Positions 58,727 through 64,000 of a DNA stretch of 64,000 nucleotides are shown here, in pieces. Positions within the stretch are counted from its first letter, which is position 1. Each line of letters begins with the position of its first letter. Source of the stretch: Cycas panzhihuaensis (Eukaryota; Cycadophyta); assembly GCA_023213395.1 (NCBI GenBank), contig CM041465.1:55063741-55127740 (forward strand), given 5' to 3'. Below the pieces are notes generated by a model. It was not told the DNA's origin and made no database searches. It was given only the letters and a program-made list of their open reading frames with translations. The translations under genes and the position numbers were made by a program.

Positions 58727-60363
58727 ATGGCGATCCGCCGACCGACCCGGTGAGTGGATCCAACGATATCCTAGTCGTTGAAAGCTCAAAGTTTATTGCT
58801 TTTAAATTAATTTTAATGCATTTTGCGCCTTATGGGCGATTAGAGGCCTCCTGAGTTCAAAACGGACCGGAAAGAGGCGGGGACACAGGCATTAGGCGCC
58901 TGGTCCTGGGTCCCACGGGGTCCACCACAAAATTTGATTTTCTGGGCCAGAAACTCTCTTTTCACAGGGGTCACGGCTGCATCACGCAAGAAAGATCTGA
59001 TCACATCTTGGCCGCGGATCGCAGTGTGACGGGAATCGCCATGGGCCCGCCCAAACTTAGCTGCACTGCTAAGTTTAGGGCAGACGCAGTAAAGTTGTGA
59101 ATCTGAACAGGAGCCCCTAAAAGGCTCCCAAACTCAGAAAACACAACTGGGAGGCGCCTAGAGCCCAGCGATCGCTAGGAGACTAACCTACCGATTTTCA
59201 CCGGGTTGCAGCCATGCAGTTGGATAACCGCGAGAATGTCGGCATGCCCATCTTGAGCTGGATGGAGATGTCGACCGAGGAGGACAGGGCAGTCCTGAAG
59301 AGATGCAGTGCATAAGGCCCTCAAGACCCCCAACAGACGGATCGTAGACTCCTAGTGGACATAAGGTCGACCGGGACAGGGAGGAGGCACGTATTCCACC
59401 TACCGCAGATCGGAGACGTCACCATTACTCCGAGGACGCCGACGGATCCCGGAGTGCGGACCGGGAGACCCGTGAGGCTGAGGACGCTGCCTAGCACTGA
59501 GGCAGCACACACGGAGGCGCCTCCTCACTTGGGAACCGGATGGCGTGAGGGGAGCTCCTCCGCATACCCTTCTGCTGTGGATTCCTCGAGCGAGGAAACT
59601 TATTTTACTATGCATTCTGTTCCGGATCTCCCAGAAATGTAACTCTGAGAGATCCCGGGAGGATGGGTGGACGCAACACGCCGGTGTGAGGCCGGCGAGA
59701 GGATGGATTGGGCGACTCTAGTTGCAGCGAACCTCGTCGCTCAACTAGATGCTATCAGGAGGTCGGGCAGAGGAGGACTCTCATACAAAGACGCTGTCGC
59801 AAAGGTCGGTTTTTATCACTTGCGGCAGTGGCACCAGCAGGGGGACCGCTCCCCATAGCGAGGTGGGCCCTGATGGTCCACAGGTGGCAGATGAGGTTCA
59901 GAGGGACAGAGGACCGCCTCATGTCCGCTTGGTCGACGCGACATCACTGACCTCCTCACCCCCGGCTGCATCACGTGGCGGATCCATACAGGCGGTGAGG
60001 TGGGCGGCGATGACCCACAGAGGAGGAGGAGCACCCATCGAGGACAATGGACGACGGGGATGATGACTGCGATGATGGGAGAGATGGGGCAGCCCACCAC
60101 AGCCCACTGTGGGATGCAAGCAGACCATCCGAGTCGCCGCAGAGGGGCAGCCCATCAGAGGCATGAGACGAGCAGGCGAGGACTGGGAAGGCTGTGCCCG
60201 GATCGTGAGGAGCTCCGGAGGGGCGAGGGTCGAGCCAGTCCTTACTAGAGATGAGGCAGAGGCAGAGGACGTGCACGAGGATGAGGCCCTCAAAGAGGCA
60301 AGGGAGCCAGAGAGGAGGATGTCACCCGAGCGGAGGGACCGAGGCCATAGCAGTGAGACCTAA
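58727..60363 (+). pseudogene. Antisense PMD-like gene remnant of E4
   Basis: The exon 1 ATG is at 58727 (M-A-I-R-R-P-T), the donor CCG|GTGAGT at 58750, the acceptor TTGCAG at 59211 (intron 462 bp). Exon 2 begins near the DNRENVGMPILSWMEMSTEE block (59222 onward) and keeps GRRHVFHLPQIGDVTIT in the frame 59355-59642. A stop near 59312 and several frameshifts disable it, and the exon join is out of phase. The acidic tail runs to 60363 (SRLTSR). Confidence 0.6.
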
Positions 60364-60578
60364 CCGCTTCCTTAGTCGTTTGACATCTAGACAGAGCTTT
60401 GATTTCGCTTTCTTATATCAAGACCGAGGGTACACACCGACACATGGCATGTTGCATCGCGGTGTGTAGCTAAGCACAGAGGCTAGTCGAGGTCATGTGA
60501 GAGAGTTGTTCCCTCAGTTCACGCAGAGGGGCAACCGCCCATCCGTGCGTAAGACGCGCCTAGATCGATAGAGCCTAT

Positions 60579-61025
60579 ATGCAGCGTCGCCTAATCGTGA
60601 GAGTACGAGACATCTGGGTTGCAGAGACCCAGGAGCACATGGCGTTCCGGGCAAACAGCCGAGAGCTCGACGCGACTGTGGGCGAGCGAGATGAGCTACG
60701 CGACGAGCCAGAGCGGGCAGAGGGGACACAGGGATCAAGACTCGCCTGGCCCCAGAGGAGCGCCTTAAGGCGTCGGAGGATAGGGCGAGAGTCGTCGAGA
60801 GGGACTCGAGGCGAGAGGGACCGCATCCAGTCCGCTACGACCACCGGTGGCATGATGGTCTCGAGGTCGAGCCGAGCCGACACACACACACACGGCGGCC
60901 ACGACCCCGAGACAGCCTCGGACGAGGAGAGCGAGGCGTGCACCATGAGGCCTGTGGAGGAGCCTCGCAGGATGTGGTCCCTGTGCGAGGATCACATGCA
61001 CTGTGACCGGAACCCCGGATCGTGA
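60579..61025 (+). pseudogene. Antisense coiled-coil region of E4
   Basis: The frame RVRDIWVAETQEHMAFRANS then RELDATVGERDELRDEPE is charged and helix-like and corresponds to E1 8894-9534. The (CA)n followed by THGGH-type words is also shared. Confidence 0.4.
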
Positions 61026-61609
61026 TGCAGCAGAGTGTGGGTATGCACATGTATAGATTTTGACGGGAAAGCGCGGGCCTGTGGGGTCATATGTAGGCTC
61101 ACATGATTGTACCCCCTCGAGGATCCCAGCCTTCCCACATACACGATGTACTATGACATTTTTGATATATATACACATGGGGCGATTGAACCCCGCTTTT
61201 GACATGAAATGGCGTGTATCATGTATGATAGAGGTAGCATGTATGATTTATTTTGTAAATGAGTATTTTGTATGTTTGCAAATGTTTATATGTTGTAGAT
61301 ATTTGTTGTAAATATTTTGTTGAATATGCATGTGTTTCCTTCCATGTATGGCCATATGTTCATGAGGGGCACACACATCCACCGTAGCGAGGTGATCGAG
61401 AGGTGTGAGGTTAGAGGATAGGGCGACATGCACGCCCACTGGGGAGCATAGCGGAATATGCGAAGGAAACAACAAGCACCAAGGGGAGTAACGATACTCC
61501 TAGCCGTCCCTAGTTGGGGAATGCCCAAATAGGAGGACACAGTTCCCAAGAGCATCGTGAACGCTGGTTCCCATGAGGAACCCAAGACAAAGAAGAACAA
61601 AAAAGAAAT

Positions 61610-61666
61610 CCATCTTAAACCGCCATCCTACCCGAGGTTGGGAAGAATGGGGACGGTTTAAAATGG
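61610..61666. repeat. Post-pol hairpin in E4
   Basis: Arms ccatcttaaaccg and cggtttaaaatgg: 12 of 13 pairs plus one G-T. The stem base is the same as in E1, but the inner pairs are CCG/CGG instead of T/A, so pairing is kept with different bases. Confidence 0.55.
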
Positions 61667-61700
61667 TAGTTTAGGCTCGTTTCGGAGCACGGTGAGGAAA

Positions 61701-62960
61701 TCACGCGTAGAACTTCTTGAGGAATTTCCCATTGACCGCCTTTTCAAACTCTAAGCCGTCCAAGGTGGCGATCCTATATGCACCGTTGCCGAGGCTGTCG
61801 AGAACGACGAAGGGACCTACCCACTTGGGCCCGAATTTGGCCAAGCGATCGTAGAGATATTCCAACTTGAGGACATGGTCCCCAGGACACAAAGGACGAG
61901 TACGGAGGCGCTTATCGTATGTCCTTTGAAGACGGGCTGAGGCAAGGTTCGCACAGTAAGCCGCTAAGCGCTTCTCATCCAGTGGCTTGAGGTCGAGGAG
62001 GCGAGCTCAGCGAATAGACTCCTCATCGATGAGGCCTCGAAGGGAAACCCAAAGAGAAGGAATCTCCACTTCCAACGGGAGTATCGCCTCGCCCGTACAC
62101 TAACGAAAATGGGGTCATCCCTGAGCCGTCCTGGATAGAGGAGTGAAGCCTGTATGGCGGGAGTCGGATGTGCCGCTCTTTGAGATCGGGCAGCAGCTTT
62201 CTTCAAAATGCCAATGAGCGCTTGTTGAAAGACTCGATCCGCCTGCTGGCTTGGGGTAATAAGGGACGACGCCTTATGCGAGATTTTAAACTTCTCACAT
62301 AATTCGTCCATCTCCTTATTACGTAAGGGAGTTCCATTACCGTTATTAGAATGTCCGGGATCCCAAAGCGACAGATAATGTCTTTGGTAGACGAAGGTGG
62401 CTATCGTCTTGCCAGGGTAGTGGATGGGGATTGCCTCGCCCATTTAGTAAAGTACTCGGTGGCGCCGAATAAATTTATGTTGTGCGGAAGATGGCGGCGA
62501 TATAGCCCCAATGAGGTCCAAACCCCACTGAGAGAAGGGCCACGGAGACACGATAGGGTGTAACGCCTCAGAGGACACGTGGGAGACGTTAGCGTGTTCC
62601 TGACAACGCCGGCATCTAAGGGCACAAGTATGGGCGTCCTTGAATAAGGACGGCTAGTAGTAGCCCATGCGGAGGATCCTTTGGGCCATGGATTGGCCTC
62701 AAGTGGCCCCCCACAAATGCCATGGTGGCACTCATGAGTATTTGGTCCGCTTCGCCGAGCGACGCAATGGGCGTAATCCCGCCAAAGACCTCTTGTACAA
62801 CACCCCGTCCACGAGGAGGTGTTGCCTAGCAGTAGCGCGGATGCGCAACCTAACTTTGTTGCTGGCTTCGGGGCGATATTCCTGTTGAGTCAAATATCGC
62901 ACTATGTCGCCATACCACTCACTATCGGCGAGTGGGTGAGGAAGAGCCTCCTGGATGGTC
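61701..62960 (-). pseudogene. Integrase of E4
   Basis: The C-terminal block 61892-61701 is well preserved (LEYLYDRLAKFGPKWVGPF, GAYRIATLDGLEFEKAV, LKKFYA). The core is in broken frames: ATEYFTKWARQSPS (62430), IATFVYQRHYLSLWDPGHSN with NNGNGTPLRNKE where the second Asp should be, and SQQADRVFQQALIGILKKA. The N-terminal part has QHLLVDGVLYKRSLAG near 62820. Confidence 0.82.
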
Positions 62961-62987
62961 ATAATGGACTCGTCCGGGAAGGAGTCA

Positions 62988-64000
62988 TCAACAGGAGCGC
63001 CGCTCGCGTTGGGAATAGCGGCGTCGGCTAACTGTTCTGCCACTACCATCCCCTTCTTTGACTTCCTGTTGACGACCTGCAAGTCGAATTCTTGAAGCAG
63101 GACGGCCCAACGCCCCGTCCCACCACAACCGAGCGGGTGAGTAAGTAACGCAGGGATCGGATTGCACGATCACCTTGGTCGAAAGGTGTAATGTCGAAAT
63201 TTCTTGGTCGCGTGGACCAAGGAGAGGCATTCCTTTCTACGGAGGATAGTTCGATTATGGCAACGAGAGTGCTACCGATGAAGTAATGGCCCTCCTCGCC
63301 TCGAATCATCCTCCCCGCGAGCATTGCGCCTGTGGACTCATCGGTTCCGAGGTATACAGGATGAAAGGCCTGTCAAGCGAGGAGGCGCCCAGAGGGGCGA
63401 AATGAGTGCTTCCTCGAGCCCCACGAAGACCTTTTGGGTCTTATCCCACCGCATAAAAGGGGCCCTTTCTTCAATAGGTTCGTGAGAGGCTTGGCGTTTA
63501 TGGCAAAGTCCGCCAAGAAACGCCTCAAGAAACCAAGCCTACCCAGAACGACTTAATTTGTCGTTGGGTCCTAGGAGGTGGCATGTCAAGGATCGCCTTG
63601 ACCTTTTCCTCGGTCGATTTGGATTCCTTGTTGAGACACGAGGAAACCAAGAAGTTTGCCCGAGGTAACCAAACACACACTTTAGCGGTTCAGTGACATG
63701 GTACTTACGGCATCTTGCGAAGATGGCGCCAGAAGTCGGAGGGGTGATGGGCTCTGGTGCGAGAGAGACCCATCATGTCGTCCATGAAGACCTCCATCGT
63801 GTTGTTGATGAGGTCGTGGAAGATAAAATGCATGGCTCTCTGATAGGTAGCCCCTGCATTTTTAAGGCCAAAGGGCATTGCCTTGTAGGCAAAGACACCC
63901 CATGGCGTGGTGAAGGCCGTCTTGTGACGGTCTTCGGGAGAGATTTGATCCGTTGTGGCCGAGAAGCCATCCATCAAGGACATAACTTCAACCCTACCGC
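62988..64000 (-). pseudogene. RT and pol RNase H of E4, cut by window edge
   Basis: Frame 63983-63705: FTTPWGVFAYKAMPFGLKN, GATYQRAMHFIFHDLI and the catalytic VFMDDMM (FMDD at about 63776-63787). The RNase H segment near 63324-63040 has IIELSSVERNASPWSTRPRN-type shifted remains of the PLAEKECLSLVHATKKF block. Upstream RT lies outside the window. Confidence 0.85.

Larger units (their letters stand above)
54804..64000 (-). mobile_element. Tat-type Ty3/gypsy element E4 (5' part beyond window)
   Basis: A minus-strand element of the same family as E1, from its 3' LTR to the middle of RT at the window edge. In sense order it has RT, RNase H, IN, hairpin, antisense coiled-coil and PMD remnants, TATA motif, aRNH remnant and 3' LTR. 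It is more decayed than E1. Its divergence from E1 makes it a useful independent copy for judging which parts of the 3' region are conserved. Confidence 0.9.

Noticed and set aside
1-64000. tRNA genes, rRNA genes, CRISPR arrays or bacterial operons
   Set aside because: No cloverleaf boxes, rRNA cores or spaced direct repeats were recognised, and the content is plant retroelement throughout.

Overview
The window is repeat DNA from a large plant nuclear genome. It is almost entirely LTR retrotransposons nested in one another, and I recognise no host protein gene, tRNA or rRNA. The lineage shows in the gag-protease-RT-RNase H-integrase order of Ty3/gypsy elements with 2.5 kb LTRs, a second archaeal-type RNase H downstream of integrase (a mark of the plant Tat lineage), a plant mobile domain (PMD) ORF, and Ty1/copia elements. 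The species cannot be told from the sequence.

Layout. (1) 1-3163: a plus-strand Tat-type element H (5' LTR and start of gag). Its gag is interrupted by (2) 3164-19377: a complete minus-strand element E1 of the same family, 16.2 kb, flanked by a 5-bp target duplication with one mismatch (ccata/ccgta). (3) 19378-22549: H resumes (rest of gag, protease). (4) 22550-23049: a run of exactly 500 N. (5) 23050-38237: a plus-strand element E3, followed at 38238-41406 by the minus-strand start of an H-like element (H'). E3+H' is a reverse-complement copy of H+E1, with the same insertion junction. (6) 41407-45720: the 3' part and 3' LTR of plus-strand element E5. (7) 45721-54404: two minus-strand Ty1/copia internal regions (B, truncated; A, longer) with one LTR-like segment between them. 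(8) 54405-54803: about 400 bp not assigned to an element. (9) 54804-64000: a further minus-strand Tat-type element E4, cut by the window edge inside RT.

How the pieces work together. The retroelement genes run LTR, gag, PR, RT-RH, IN, then an unusually long 3' region. That region holds a conserved hairpin, an ANTISENSE gene, and a separate archaeal-type RNase H ORF just before the 3' LTR. The antisense gene in E1 has a TATA box, an ATG-free leader, a short first coding exon, a 468-bp GT-AG intron joined in phase, a PMD-like ORF of about 230 codons, an acidic and coiled-coil-rich continuation broken by frameshifts, and a UGUA-rich polyadenylation-like stretch. Its parts are recognisable in E3, E4 and E5. 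This antisense PMD unit is the most interesting content.

Most retroelement ORFs are broken by stops and small indels. The E1 RNase H and PMD ORFs are the best preserved. The E3/H' block carries many more 1-3 base indels than E1/H, which, with the 500-N gap and the inverted arrangement, makes a redundant or poorly polished contig a serious alternative to a true inverted duplication. All alignments were by eye; no identity values were computed.
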